A DNA stretch of 64,000 bases, taken from Diadema setosum. Taxonomy: Eukaryota > Echinodermata > Echinoidea > Diadematoida > Diadematidae. Position numbers and translations under genes: made by a program. The notes under the pieces are model-generated. The model had not been told where the DNA came from. It saw only the letters and a program-made list of their open reading frames with translations, and did no database searches. Where the stretch lies: the NCBI RefSeq assembly GCF_964275005.1, contig NC_092686.1:15877696-15941695 (forward strand), written 5' to 3'. Below are positions 33,401 through 43,049 of the stretch, one piece after another (position 1 is the first letter of the stretch; each line of letters opens with the position of its first letter).

Positions 33401-36400
33401 AAGATTTCAAAGTGTTTGAATGGGCACCATGCTTTCCTTGGGGGCCCCAGGGGGTCCAAACCTCCTAGATTAATTAATATTCAATAATATTTTTCTCTAG
33501 TTCTAATCAAAAGTGATAGGGCTTTAAGTCTTTTTCCCAAAGCTGCATAATCCAACATTCTATAAAGTACAGTGTACTTGGTAGGTATTTTACCAGTGTG
33601 ATGGAATATGTAATTGAACCCAAATGCCCCCACTCTCAAAGCTACCCCCACCATAAGTTTCCAGTGTTCTCAGGTGAGAGTCTGCAAGAATGCATGGAAG
33701 GTGAACATGCGATACTCAGGTGAGCGCGTGACTCCCGGGTCTCTTGTTCTTTAGCCTTTTTGAAATCTCTTCCCCATTTTAACATCTAGGCAGGACATTT
33801 CACCTAGTAATCTTTTGTATTGTCTTCTGTTTCTTGAATGTATATCCTAGAAGGAATTGAGAGGGAAAGGAACATTTATATGTTTATTCTTCAGATGGCA
33901 AATTCACTCTCCAAGTTCCGTCTTCATTTAGCAGCTTCGTACATCTATAAAGAATTAAAAGCACTTAGGGTCTCTATCACACATTCACAGAAATACAGTG
34001 CTCCAGCAAAGTTTCTGAAATTAAAGGTCAACTGCTTGTTGAATTATGATTTCTTATACATTATGTGTGCAAATTTTGACTCTTGAGGTGTAGTGTTTTA
34101 ATGGAATTATGGGAAATAAGAATATTATGTTCATCTCCCTCATAAGAAGTCATTGTGTCCACTTCTATGACAGACTTTGGGGAGCCAATTGGTCACCATC
34201 GAGACAGTGTTCTGTCAGCCTCAGGTGCAGCCATGGACACAGACAGCCCCGAGTCCAAGCTTTCTTCCTCAACAGGAGCCAGCCACAACTCACCCAGGGG
34301 GGAGAAGAGGGATGCATCCGGCCCACTATTCAGCGACCAGGCCATGAAGAGACTCCGCCTGGATGGTGATGGCACCCCGCAGGAACTGACAGCAGTCTCC
34401 ATCAACTTCAGAGGGGAGCTGACCCCCAAAAGGGAAGGCAAGCTACCCATTGCAACCACTCCACCTCAGCGCCTTCAGAAGCTGACCTTACCCGGCTCAG
34501 ACATTTCGGCCAGCAAGGCTTCAAAGGCCATCACAGAAAAACTCCTGATCAAGTCTGAAGAGACCATAGTAGACAGACTGCAACCAAAGTCCCCCAAGGG
34601 TGGCCTTCGGACACCAGCTCCAGACAACAAATCCCCCAAATCCAAAATGCCGGTGACACCCAAACAAAAAGCACAGACAAAGTCCCCCAAACACATGATG
34701 TTTTCTCCAACAGGACCTTCAAAGTACCCTGTGATCAGGCCCAAATCTGCTGGCACACCATCAGCTGGAGACAAACCGGGAGAGTTCTCCTTCCCTCCGC
34801 CTCCAAAGAGCCCCAAGGCTTTGTCAAGTTCCTTGAGCAAGAAGCAGGCAGAGAAGCAGCAGGAGTCGGCTGTAAAACAGGAGAAGTCCATCTACGACTT
34901 TGAAGAAGACGAGTTTGACAGCAAGCCCTCCAAGGATCCGCAGTCATCGCCCACACTGACAGGACCCTACAAGGAACCCTCTGCATTCCTCATACAGGAC
35001 GAGCCATCCAAGCTGCAAACAGCCACTTCTGAGAGCATCAATGCTTCCATCGATGCAGTGCTATCAAGGTCTCGGGAAGAACACAATCAGCCGTCACCAT
35101 CCAGAGAAAAGCCTGCCAAGGTGAAGAAGACTGACAAAGAAAAACGCAAATCAATCAGTAAAGACAAAGCAAAGATAAAGCAAAAATTGAAGACCAAAAA
35201 GAGCAAGGAAGATATCCCGAGCTATTACGACACAGTGGGATCCGTGGACAAGAAGCATTCAACTCCCAAAATTGTGAAGAGGAAAGACTCTGAAAGCGGC
35301 GTCAGAAAGACACCCAAGCTGGTCATAAAAACGAGCCAGAAGGGTTCCAGTGAAGGGGAGCTGAAGGTGATCAAGAAAAAATACAAGAAGATCAGCGAGA
35401 AGGACATACAGAAGCAACTGAAGGTGAAGAAGCTGAAGAAGAAGAGCATTGACTACAAGAACAAGTCCAAAGCCACCAAGCAGGGAGTGGGCCCCAGCGC
35501 CACAAAGCCAGAAGACGACTCGAGTCCGGAGAAGCGGAAACCCATCGGCAAGCTGAGCCTCATCAAGAGCTCGGGCTCCAAGCTCCAGTTCAAGATCGCC
35601 AGGCCGGCCCCGGAGGGGAAGAAGCCGGAGAAGGAGAAGGGGAAGAAGCCAGACAAGCCGAAGAAGGTGGTGAGCAAGGATAAGGGAAAGCTGAAGATCA
35701 AAAAGATCAAGACCAGCTCGAGTGAGATGGAGTCTTCTGACAAGGAGAAGAAACACAGTGGTAAAGACAAGAAGAAAAGCACAGTGAAAAAGGAGGGGAA
35801 GAGCGAAAGCTCAGAGAAAAAGGTGAGTTGTGAGAAAATATTCCCCCATAAGCTGTGTATTTCACAAGCATAACATTTTGTGAATTAGGACTTGTGTCAT
35901 AAATTCATGAAAGGTTAAGTTTGTAAGAAGGAACCATCGCAGTTTAATGAAAATGAATACTTATCCTTTTTGAGAAGCAAATCCTTGGGGATGATTTACA
36001 TTGTATTGTGTCTTGGGGGCAATATTTCCGCCCATTGTTCAGTTTGGTATTGTCAGTAAACATGCCAAATTTGCACAAAGTAACCACTGTCAATGTATAT
36101 TACAGTGTATGTGATACTTTAGGTTACCACAGTTGACTCTCAATTTTCTTTATCAATTGGCCATAATAATTGGTTGTATAATTGGTTGTGCAATCTTGTG
36201 AGAATTGCAATTTGAATTATCAGGTGGTCAGAATGGAATGTACGGACAATTTGACAAATTATTGATAAGAATATTTACAGGATTCTACTGTAAAGACTGT
36301 CTGAATATGATTGCAATGTTGTGTTGCTTACATTACAGTTGACATTCTTCCTCCTGTCAAAAGTTGAAAGCATAGTTCGTGAAATTATGCAGGCTTCTTT

Positions 36401-39400
36401 TACACTGCTTCTACATTTTGTTTGATCTGTGTGCAGAGCGTGGAAAAGACTGTTTCAACACCAACGGTCCCAAAGATTACATTCAAGTTGGGGTCTGCAC
36501 CAGCTGGGGGAGATTCTCCACAAATGTGAGTATCAAGATGTGATAATTTTCAGGGCTTTACAGCAGGTAGGTTTTGTTCAACAAGGGCAGACATTCAAAG
36601 AAAGGGAATGCAAATGGCTTTCAAGCTAATAGGAAACTCATGTGGTTCTTCAATTTTCTGTGAGAGAATGGCTCAATTCTGTTTTGTTGGTTTCATATTT
36701 AGTAGAAGAAATGATCTTTTCAAGCTTAGTTTTGCTCAAGCTGTCACACTCAGTTGTACAATGATTGAACACAGTTAGAGGCACTTGGACAAAGAAAACA
36801 AAAATGAAGTTTACTGAAGGTTAGACAGTATAGCGTACAGACCAATATCTGCAGAAATGAAGGAAAATTGGGGGCAATCATATAGATGAAGTGTGCCCCA
36901 CTTAGAAGAGGATTATACATATTCCGTGAACTTCATCTCAACCTACTAAACCCAGGTGGAAAAGAAATGTGTCAGATTACAAGAATGAGGAAAATGGTTT
37001 CAAAAGACTGAGGGACTATGGCAGCACATACTTTCAGGACAGTTTTCATTTACAGCTTTCTTTCTTTCTTTTTTTGGTTGCAATTATGGGTTCAAATGTT
37101 AAGAAACTGTAGAGTCATACATATGTTCAATGAAGGTGTAGCAAAGATGGGTTCTACTTTGCATGCCTTGCAAGCATAGTCGTTTGCCAGATCCCGTAAA
37201 ACGAGGAATAATTGCATGCATTTTAATTCAGCAAATAATGTGATAGCAAAGATTCGCAAAATTAAAGTGCATGTGAAAGTTCTTGTCTACACTCTATGTG
37301 TTGAATGCCAGTGACAATTCACGAAAATTTCATGCCGCGAAAATATCTTGCTTTTACAGTATATTGTATTACGTGAAGATCAGAGTCAGCATGAATTGTG
37401 AGTTATTGTCATCTCCTGTATTGAATTACTGAAACCATGTAGACCATCAGTATTTGAGGACAGTAAATGCTGGCCAAGTTTTACAAATATTACTATGAAT
37501 GGAGAGGCAGAGCAACATTTGCAAAGAGATAAGTTAAGATTGTTTGTATTTGATTTTACCCCTTTCTATGCTACTAGTGTCATAAAGAAGCCACCTGCCT
37601 CACCACCACCACCACCCACTGTTCCCAAAATCTCCATTGCTGTGCCAACCAAGAAGAGTAAGGACTCCTCCAAGTCATCCAAGTCTCCCGCATCTCAAAA
37701 GACTGTGGCCAAGCCAAAGGGAGAGGGCAAGTCAAAGGCCGAGCCCAAGTCCAAGTCCGATTCCCGCAAGAGCGAGCCCAAACCCAAGGCAGAGGCTAAG
37801 CCAAAGGCATCCAAGAAGAAAGAAAAGGATTCAGATCGGGAGAAGGAGAGTGACAAAGAGAAGGAGAAACCAAAGGAAAAGGGGAAGGAGAAAGCTAGAG
37901 AGAAGGAGAAGCCAAGCAAAGCAAAGGAGGAGCCCACGTCGAAGGTGGAGGTGTCACCGTATGACTTTGATGCCCCATCCCCACCTCCTACCACTCCCAA
38001 AGGCAAGAAGGAGTCAATGCACACCAAGAAGGAGCCGCCGCCTGGAGTGTTTGCGCCTTCCAAGCCTCCTCCCACGTCGCCTGCTACCTCCAAACCCAGC
38101 ACCACTGGATCAAAGTCTTCGTCCAAGTCGGCTGCTACCCCCAAATCCAGCTCTCCAGCTCCTCAGAAGTCTAAGCAAAAGGTAAGAATATATCGTGTTA
38201 CATGCCTGAAAAGCTGTCTCATTTTTTTGTGTAGAAATGTGAACTATTCGATTATTGGTACAGTGCACTCCCGTTATAATGAACATGGTTATATCGAAAT
38301 TCTGGTTACAACAAAGTTAAATTTCAGGCAGCAACAATATCCAATTTATGTATTTTTACTGTTTATTTGTTCAAGTATTACGAAATGTCGATATAACGAA
38401 AGAAAACTGCCGGTCTAGAGGACTTTGTTATAACGGGAGTCCACTGTACTTTGTTCGAATTTACAGTATCAATGCGATGTTGCAGCCACAGAAGTCGAAA
38501 TCTTCAGTTCGTGGGCAAAGTTTGCTTTTCAACTGAAGTGTGCTAAATTCTTGTCTCCATGCAGATACTCGTGGTGACTTTGCCAAGACTAGGCTGCTTT
38601 TCTCACATTGACATTTATTTGCCCTTTCTGCTACAAAATGCTGGTATAAGAATAAATTGTTACATTGTCACAGTGACTAATTTGGTAATGTTCACTTAAG
38701 TTTGATAGGTCAAAAGTGAAGTTGGTAGGCAGTTGGTTCTACAAATCAGTTAAAGTTGCCAAGTTGTGTGTACTGGCACACAGAGCTGCGGCCAACTGCC
38801 CTAGCAACAAGACAGGGTTTAAAGAAATGACTCTAGTGGTAGATTATGTGTATCTGATGATGCATATAAACTTCGGTATCTCTGGAGCAGTGTCAGACAA
38901 CCACATTCACATATTGCAGAGGTCCATCATAACCAGTAGTTTTGCCCTACTTCATTCTGTCAATACAGACAAGTGTTCCAACTCCACCTCCGACGAAGGC
39001 TGCCCTCAAGGCTCTGCCTCCTTCCGCCAGCAAGGGGAGCAGGGCAAATAAGCAGAAGGAGAAGGAGAAGGAAAAGGAGAAGGAGAGAGAGAAGGAAAGA
39101 GAGAGGGAGCGGGAGAGGGAAAGAGAAAGGGAGAAGGAGAAAGAGCGAGAGAAGGAGAAGGAAAAAGAGAAGGCAGCACTCTCAGCCAAGGCTTCAAAGG
39201 CCCAGCCAGAAGGACCATGTACACTTATCATGGAGACTGCTGGGACTGTGGTTGTGAGTATCAGTGAAATGTATGTAATTAAGTACTGCCCATCGAAATC
39301 CACTTTAGAGCCTACATCTTCTGTATAAGCTGTTATTTTTGTGAGGGTTTAATTTTTGGGAATTTTGCAAATCGCTTTTTGACCACAAATTCAACACACA

Positions 39401-41678
39401 CGCAATAATGTCGCCATGCACTAGGGTAATTGTGCACTAAAAATAGCAACAGCGCGTCAATTCGCGAACACAATGTCTCGCAAAAATGTCTGTGACCTCT
39501 TCATTTGAGAAAATATCTGTATGCAAAAATAACAGCTCATACAGTAGGCTTTTGTGTTTGTTACAAAATCTTCAGTCATGTTAAAGAAGGTGGCACTTTG
39601 AAATTTCAGTTTTCTTGGTAAAAGGTAGCCATGAGTGTCTCTTGATGGCATGTCTAGATATCATGTGCATTAGTGTGGCTCTCTACCTGATTCTGTATAG
39701 GGCTTTTTACACTTGTGTTTTTAACCCCGTACTTTCTCTGACCCAGGACTATCGTTAGTCCCGTACCAATTTTTTCAGCTTTTTACACTCGCCAATTAGT
39801 CCCGTACTAAGCTGTTGTCCGGGGCTAAGGAGAAAATTGACCTTTTTACACTCGTATTTCTTAGTCCGGTACTTTCCAAACCACATGAATATTCATGATT
39901 ACGCTGTGTACTGTACACGTACACGCATGCACCGGCAGCACTTGATTACCTTGTTTCTGATTGGTCAGTGAGGGTCGGACTTCGTCTCCGTCGCTTAGCC
40001 GAGGATTATTTTTTCGTTCTGTTTACACTCACTTGCTTGGCACCGCAATTGCGGTGCTAACCCTGCTATTTTGCAGGGCCAGATAGTCCGGGATTATCGG
40101 TGGGGCTAGCCCACTTTGGCAAAAAAGAGTGTAAACAGAAAGTGGGCTAAGGATAGTCCCGTACCAACGGTGGGGCTAAGGCCCCCCCCTCCCGCCCCTT
40201 AGCCCCAACGTTGGTACGGGACTAAGCAAAAATTTACAAGTGTAAAAAGCCCTTGTGTTTGGTTTTTAAGCATACTGGTTGTTAGCAAAAAGTGTCATTA
40301 TACTTTATGTTGTCATCCTGTTTATTTTTTGGATGATTTAGTATTCAGAATAGATGCTGGACAGTTTTGTTTTTTGTTTTTGTTTTTGTTTTTGTTTTTA
40401 ATTGTCAAGTGTCATAGCATCTCTAAAATGCTCACTTTGGCTCTGATCTTCTCTAGAATGAACATGGTGAGAAGATCTGGTACTGTCCGGCCTGCCGTAA
40501 CCCTGACGACGGAATCCTAGCCATGGTGGGCTGTGATATGTGTGATGACTGGTATCACTGGTGAGTAACCTCCCTGAGAAGGGCTGGGGAATACAAACTC
40601 TCCCACATAGCAGCACATTTGCCCTAAAAGGGTAATGAAACCCAAATATGCAGGAAAACCAGACAATATGTTTGAAAGTGATGAATTATAAAGTTGTGAT
40701 GCAGCCATCGCTGGATGAGAAGACAGCAACACTTTTGTGATGTCAGGTATGGAAAACAATATACAGAAAATACAAAGAATTCCTCAAAATTTTACTTTTC
40801 AAGCATAATGAAAGAGCACTTGACTTGTACCTCTTTCAGACATCGGGGGGGGGGGGGGGAATATCACCCTTAACATATGTCAGGAACAAGTTGAAGGAGT
40901 ATACTCTTTTCATTAAAATACGAAATTTTATCGAGTTCTCTGTATATTTTCTTTTGGCATTTTGTTTCCATTGAAACGTGATGAATTTTGAAGTTATGGT
41001 GCAGCCATCGCTGGATGAGAAGACTACAATACTTTGTGACATCACATGTTCTTCTTGTCATTCTTTATTTCTCCTCCCATTTTGCATTTATGTGCTGTTT
41101 AATGTGTCCATGATGCACTTCAGGGAATATATGTTCCTCATAGTTTGCTCCATTGAACATACTGCATGTTTAGATACTTTTTTTACCCCCGTCTAGATTT
41201 AGATGAGTAGTCGTGCATCCCAGCCATTGAGTAATTTATTTACTGTATGCGCCGCATATTTAGCAAAGTCTAATTTTTTGCGAAAGGTTAAATTTGCCAC
41301 CTTGGAGTACAGTAACAAACAGAGAAATGCACGCGTGCACGTCACATTCATATTGAGATCACAGTTGATATTTATGCACGTTTAGACATTCGTGAATAGC
41401 ACCGCGAAAATAAAAACCTTTGCCAAATTAATGGCATATAAAGTATTAGTTTTCTGGGCTTTGATATCAATTTCACCTTATTTTTTAAGGTGATAATTTT
41501 ACCTTTATACTTCTAATTATGTTATGAATGTATCAAGCCACTTGAAGCTGAATTATCTTTCTGATTTACACACAGGAAATGCATTGGACTGGAGAGTGAG
41601 CCAACTGAAGATGAGTGGTTCTGCCCCAGATGTTTGCTGAAATCAAAAAACAAGAAGAAAAGAGGGAGGAAGCGGTGA
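30269..41678 (+). CDS. TAF3: Transcription initiation factor TFIID subunit 3 (TAF3), 8 exons
   Basis: Exons are 30269-30431, 31119-31358, 34174-35822, 36437-36525, 37578-38181, 38969-39253, 40457-40560 and 41576-41678. All phases agree, giving 1078 residues (human TAF3 is about 930). Residues 1-80 form a histone fold (SLLRISMAQICQELGW, LLTDILQRY), which pairs with TAF10 in TFIID. YGRTEPNMDDLGLAF and YIPSYLPPI are the next conserved blocks. A long Ser/Pro/Lys-rich disordered linker follows, with an ASIDAV motif at 425-430 that is shared with vertebrate TAF3. Next comes a Lys/Glu/Arg tract (about 942-984). A C-terminal PHD finger has C1020, C1023, C1036, C1039, H1044, C1047, C1061 and C1064. 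W1018, M1033, D1037 and W1042 match the human H3K4me3-binding positions W868, M882, D886 and W891, so histone-mark reading is expected. The first ATG was chosen because it begins the histone fold. An acceptor-like site at 29853-29854 may start the 5' UTR exon. Confidence 0.96.
31119..31358 (+). CDS. TAF3: TAF3 exon 2, histone fold end and YIPSYLPP
   Basis: This exon encodes GRTEPNMDDLGLAFRQMNVS and LYELENYVRDVDPIPF, ending with YIPSYLPPIIGSD. It completes the histone fold and has a ttgcacag acceptor and a gtaagt donor. Confidence 0.95.
31359..34173 (+). other. TAF3 intron 2
   Basis: 2.8 kb. Almost half of it is the GCTCACCTGAG-type element (32420-33747). The rest is AT-rich with no gene. Confidence 0.7.
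32420..33747 (+). mobile_element. 1.33 kb element with end hairpins (GCTCACCTGAG type), copy 2
   Basis: It has the same layout as 1512-2590: a GCTCACCTGAGCC hairpin start, CCGTCGT repeats, repeated units with CTTGGCAGGTAGCATCCCTA, an internal C run (33126-33142), then CTCAGGTGAGC and a CCCGGGTCTCTTGT end. It is in the same orientation, here inside TAF3. Confidence 0.85.
34174..35822 (+). CDS. TAF3: TAF3 exon 3, large Lys/Ser/Pro-rich linker exon
   Basis: This is the largest exon, 1649 bases, beginning DFGEPIGHHRDSVLSASGAA. It carries many SPK repeats, an acidic YDFEEDEFD patch (375-383), ASIDAV (425-430) and Lys-rich stretches. It is probably disordered. An open frame runs 19 bases upstream of the exon, but the acceptor ctatgacag and the frame joint to exon 2 fix the start. 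Confidence 0.94.
36437..36525 (+). CDS. TAF3: TAF3 exon 4 (VPKITFKLGSAP)
   Basis: This exon encodes SVEKTVSTPTVPKITFKLGS and then APAGGDSPQ. It has a gtgcag acceptor and a gtgagt donor. Vertebrate TAF3 has a comparable IPRLTLRVG patch. Confidence 0.9.
37195..37359 (+). mobile_element. CTGTAAAAC inverted-repeat element, copy 2
   Basis: It begins CGTAAAACGAGG and ends GCTTTTACAG, and matches 11000-11183 through GTTCTTGTCTACACT and GAATGCCAGTG. The left terminus is slightly decayed. Confidence 0.75.
37578..38181 (+). CDS. TAF3: TAF3 exon 5, Pro/Lys-rich linker
   Basis: This exon encodes VIKKPPASPPPPPTVPKISI, long Lys/Ser/Glu repeats, then an acidic VSPYDFDAPSPPPTTP patch and Ser/Pro repeats. 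It has a ctactag acceptor and a gtaaga donor. It joins in phase to both neighbours. Confidence 0.92.
38261..38446 (+). mobile_element. 186-bp pogo/Tigger-like miniature element
   Basis: The ends CAGTGCACTCCCGTTATAAT and TTATAACGGGAGTCCACTG are inverted, with TA on both sides (38259-38260, 38447-38448). This matches the CAGT...CCCGTTATAA termini known for the pogo/Tigger group of mariner-related transposons. It lies in TAF3 intron 5. Confidence 0.88.
38969..39253 (+). CDS. TAF3: TAF3 exon 6, Lys/Glu/Arg tract
   Basis: This exon encodes TSVPTPPPTKAALKALPPSA, about 40 residues of alternating KE/RE, then CTLIMETAGTVV before the PHD exon. It has an atacag acceptor and a gtgagt donor. The tract is built of GAGAAG-type purine repeats, so length variation between individuals is likely. 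Confidence 0.92.
39321..39545 (+). mobile_element. CTGTATAAGC inverted-repeat element, copy 2
   Basis: It starts CTGTATAAGCTGTTATTTTT and ends AAAAATAACAGCTCATACAG. It matches 10628-10830 in the middle (ATGTCGCCATGCACTAG). Confidence 0.82.
39699..40253. mobile_element. 555-bp element with 18-bp perfect inverted ends
   Basis: AGGGCTTTTTACACTTGT at the left is exactly mirrored at 40236-40253. The interior repeats AGTCCCGTACCAA and its complement many times. No open frame is recognised. The family is unassigned. Confidence 0.88.
40457..40560 (+). CDS. TAF3: TAF3 exon 7, PHD finger first half
   Basis: This exon encodes NEHGEKIWYCPACRNPDDGI and then LAMVGCDMCDDWYH, holding five of the eight zinc ligands and all four methyl-lysine cage positions. 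It has a ctctag acceptor and a gtgagt donor. Confidence 0.97.
40640..41060 (+). mobile_element. Decayed relative of the 46-kb fold-back element
   Basis: It shares CTGGATGAG, a GTGATGTCA segment and an AGAGCACTTGA segment with 45984-46543. CAGCCATCGCTGGATGAGAA occurs twice (about 40701 and 41002), suggesting a partial tandem or fold-back structure. It also has a G run at 40845-40859. Confidence 0.65.
41243..41425 (+). mobile_element. Decayed CTGTA/GCGAAAAT-type element
   Basis: It begins TACTGTATGCG and ends with CACCGCGAAAATAAAAACC, like the other GCGAAAAT-rich elements. The right terminus is not clear. Confidence 0.5.
41576..41678 (+). CDS. TAF3: TAF3 exon 8, PHD finger end and stop
   Basis: This exon encodes WKCIGLESEPTEDEWFCPRC and a basic tail ending KKKRGRKR, with TGA at 41676-41678. 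It has a cacacag acceptor. Confidence 0.97.
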
Positions 41679-41964
41679 CAGTCCCCATGTATACTTTACT
41701 GCATCTTTAAAACGTCTTAGGGTGTGTTCAAGTGCTCTCCTAAAGTGACTCGAACCATAACGTACCCCCTCCAGAGGAGCGCTCGAAGGCTTCTAACGTG
41801 TGCCGTACCCAGCCGAAGAGAGCCAAAAGTGGACCATCTCCTGATGTGCTCCAAGAACGTACCAAAAGTTCGCATAAGAAGAATGTGCATACACACACAT
41901 ACATCATAATGCAAAGAGTTCATTCTCTTCAAGACATCTCTCGTTAGTAGCTTTAAGCACACCA

Positions 41965-42123
41965 GGGCCTTGTTTCATAAATGATGTTAGGATGGCAACT
42001 CTTGCTGGAATGACAACTTCCAATAGCAACAGCCAATCAGGAAGCTGGATTCTTGTTGTTACAATGACAATTGTCATTCCAGCAAGAGTTGCTATCATAT
42101 CAACTTTTTATGAAATGGGGCCC
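41965..42123 (+). mobile_element. 159-bp palindromic element, uninterrupted copy
   Basis: The ends GGGCCTTGTTTCATAA and TTATGAAATGGGGCCC are inverted, and most of the element folds on itself (GGCAACTCTTGCTGGAATGA with its complement). It serves as the empty site for the insertion at 1512-2590. Confidence 0.85.
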
Positions 42124-42464
42124 AAGGTGAATGACCCTGTTGCTACAAAATCTGCGACCCCACTAAAAGTAACTCACTGAGGTATGCTTTCTTCACAGAG
42201 CGCTAGAACACTCTACATCTGGCACAGTTCAATACGGTTTGCTTAGGTTCACTTTTTAAGCACTCAAATGCACCGTTAGAGTCTGTGCTTATGGAGTCTC
42301 AGCATAAGAAATCAGTTACAATACAATAGGAAAGACAGGAATTGGTAACAGCTAGAGCACATATTGACAAATGTTTGTGTGTTACAAAACGGAGATCCAT
42401 AGTGTCACCACAAAATGGCAATGCTTTCATGTGACTGTAATATTGCTTTTCTTTATATGCTATA

Positions 42465-43049
42465 CAGTCTGACTTCTCTTATCCGGCCTCTCTTTATCTG
42501 GATCTCTCTATTATCCGGGCGGGATCTCGCCATGATTTTTTTTTTTTCAATCTTATAATTACGAGGGAAAGGGGAATTTCAAACTCAAGCATACTCACGT
42601 GAATTACATATTATTCCCAATATGATTAACATACATTCTCATCATATTTTCATCTAAATAACATGCATCCAGACATTCACTACGCCCAAATCACTGTAAG
42701 AACATGGACAGAAAACTTTTCATTAAATCAGGGCACAGGTAACAGGTGTTCGTTCATTGAGCAAATTACCAGAGAATTCTGAATGCAGACTAGCTGACTA
42801 GGATGTGACATGTTGATGCAAAATTAATATGTGCTTTTCTCATTCTCATTGCCACATGTAGGTCACATGCACAGTCAACGATATGACTAGCCTAGCATTG
42901 CTTCGAGCAAAGAAAGTGCAATACGTGACATGTAGCTACCATTAGGTAGGCAGCTGCGTGTATTAAACATTGAGTCTCTCATATCCGGCCAAATCCCTCA
43001 TCCGGATGAGCACCAGTCCTGACATGTTTGGATAAGAGAGGCCAGACTG
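42465..43049 (+). mobile_element. 585-bp pogo/Tigger-like element
   Basis: CAGTCTGACTTCTCTTATCC at the left is mirrored by GGATAAGAGAGGCCAGACTG at the right, with TA duplications (42463-42464, 43050-43051). Subterminal TCCGG and TATCCG motifs recur. It is non-coding. Confidence 0.86.

Larger units (their letters stand above)
35823..37577 (+). other. TAF3 introns 3 and 4
   Basis: Around exon 36437-36525, nothing gene-like is seen. Intron 4 carries the CTGTAAAAC-family element at 37195-37359. Confidence 0.6.
39254..40456 (+). other. TAF3 intron 6
   Basis: It is largely made of two inverted-repeat elements (39321-39545, 39699-40253). A TTTTTG-rich stretch is at 40366-40402. Confidence 0.7.

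Noticed and set aside
34155..34173. Upstream Met codons in frame with TAF3 exon 3 as a possible separate start
   Set aside because: The acceptor at 34172-34173 and the frame joint to the histone-fold exons show this is intron.
35259..35756. Leu-rich open frame on the - strand within TAF3
   Set aside because: Antisense shadow of the Lys-rich TAF3 exon 3.
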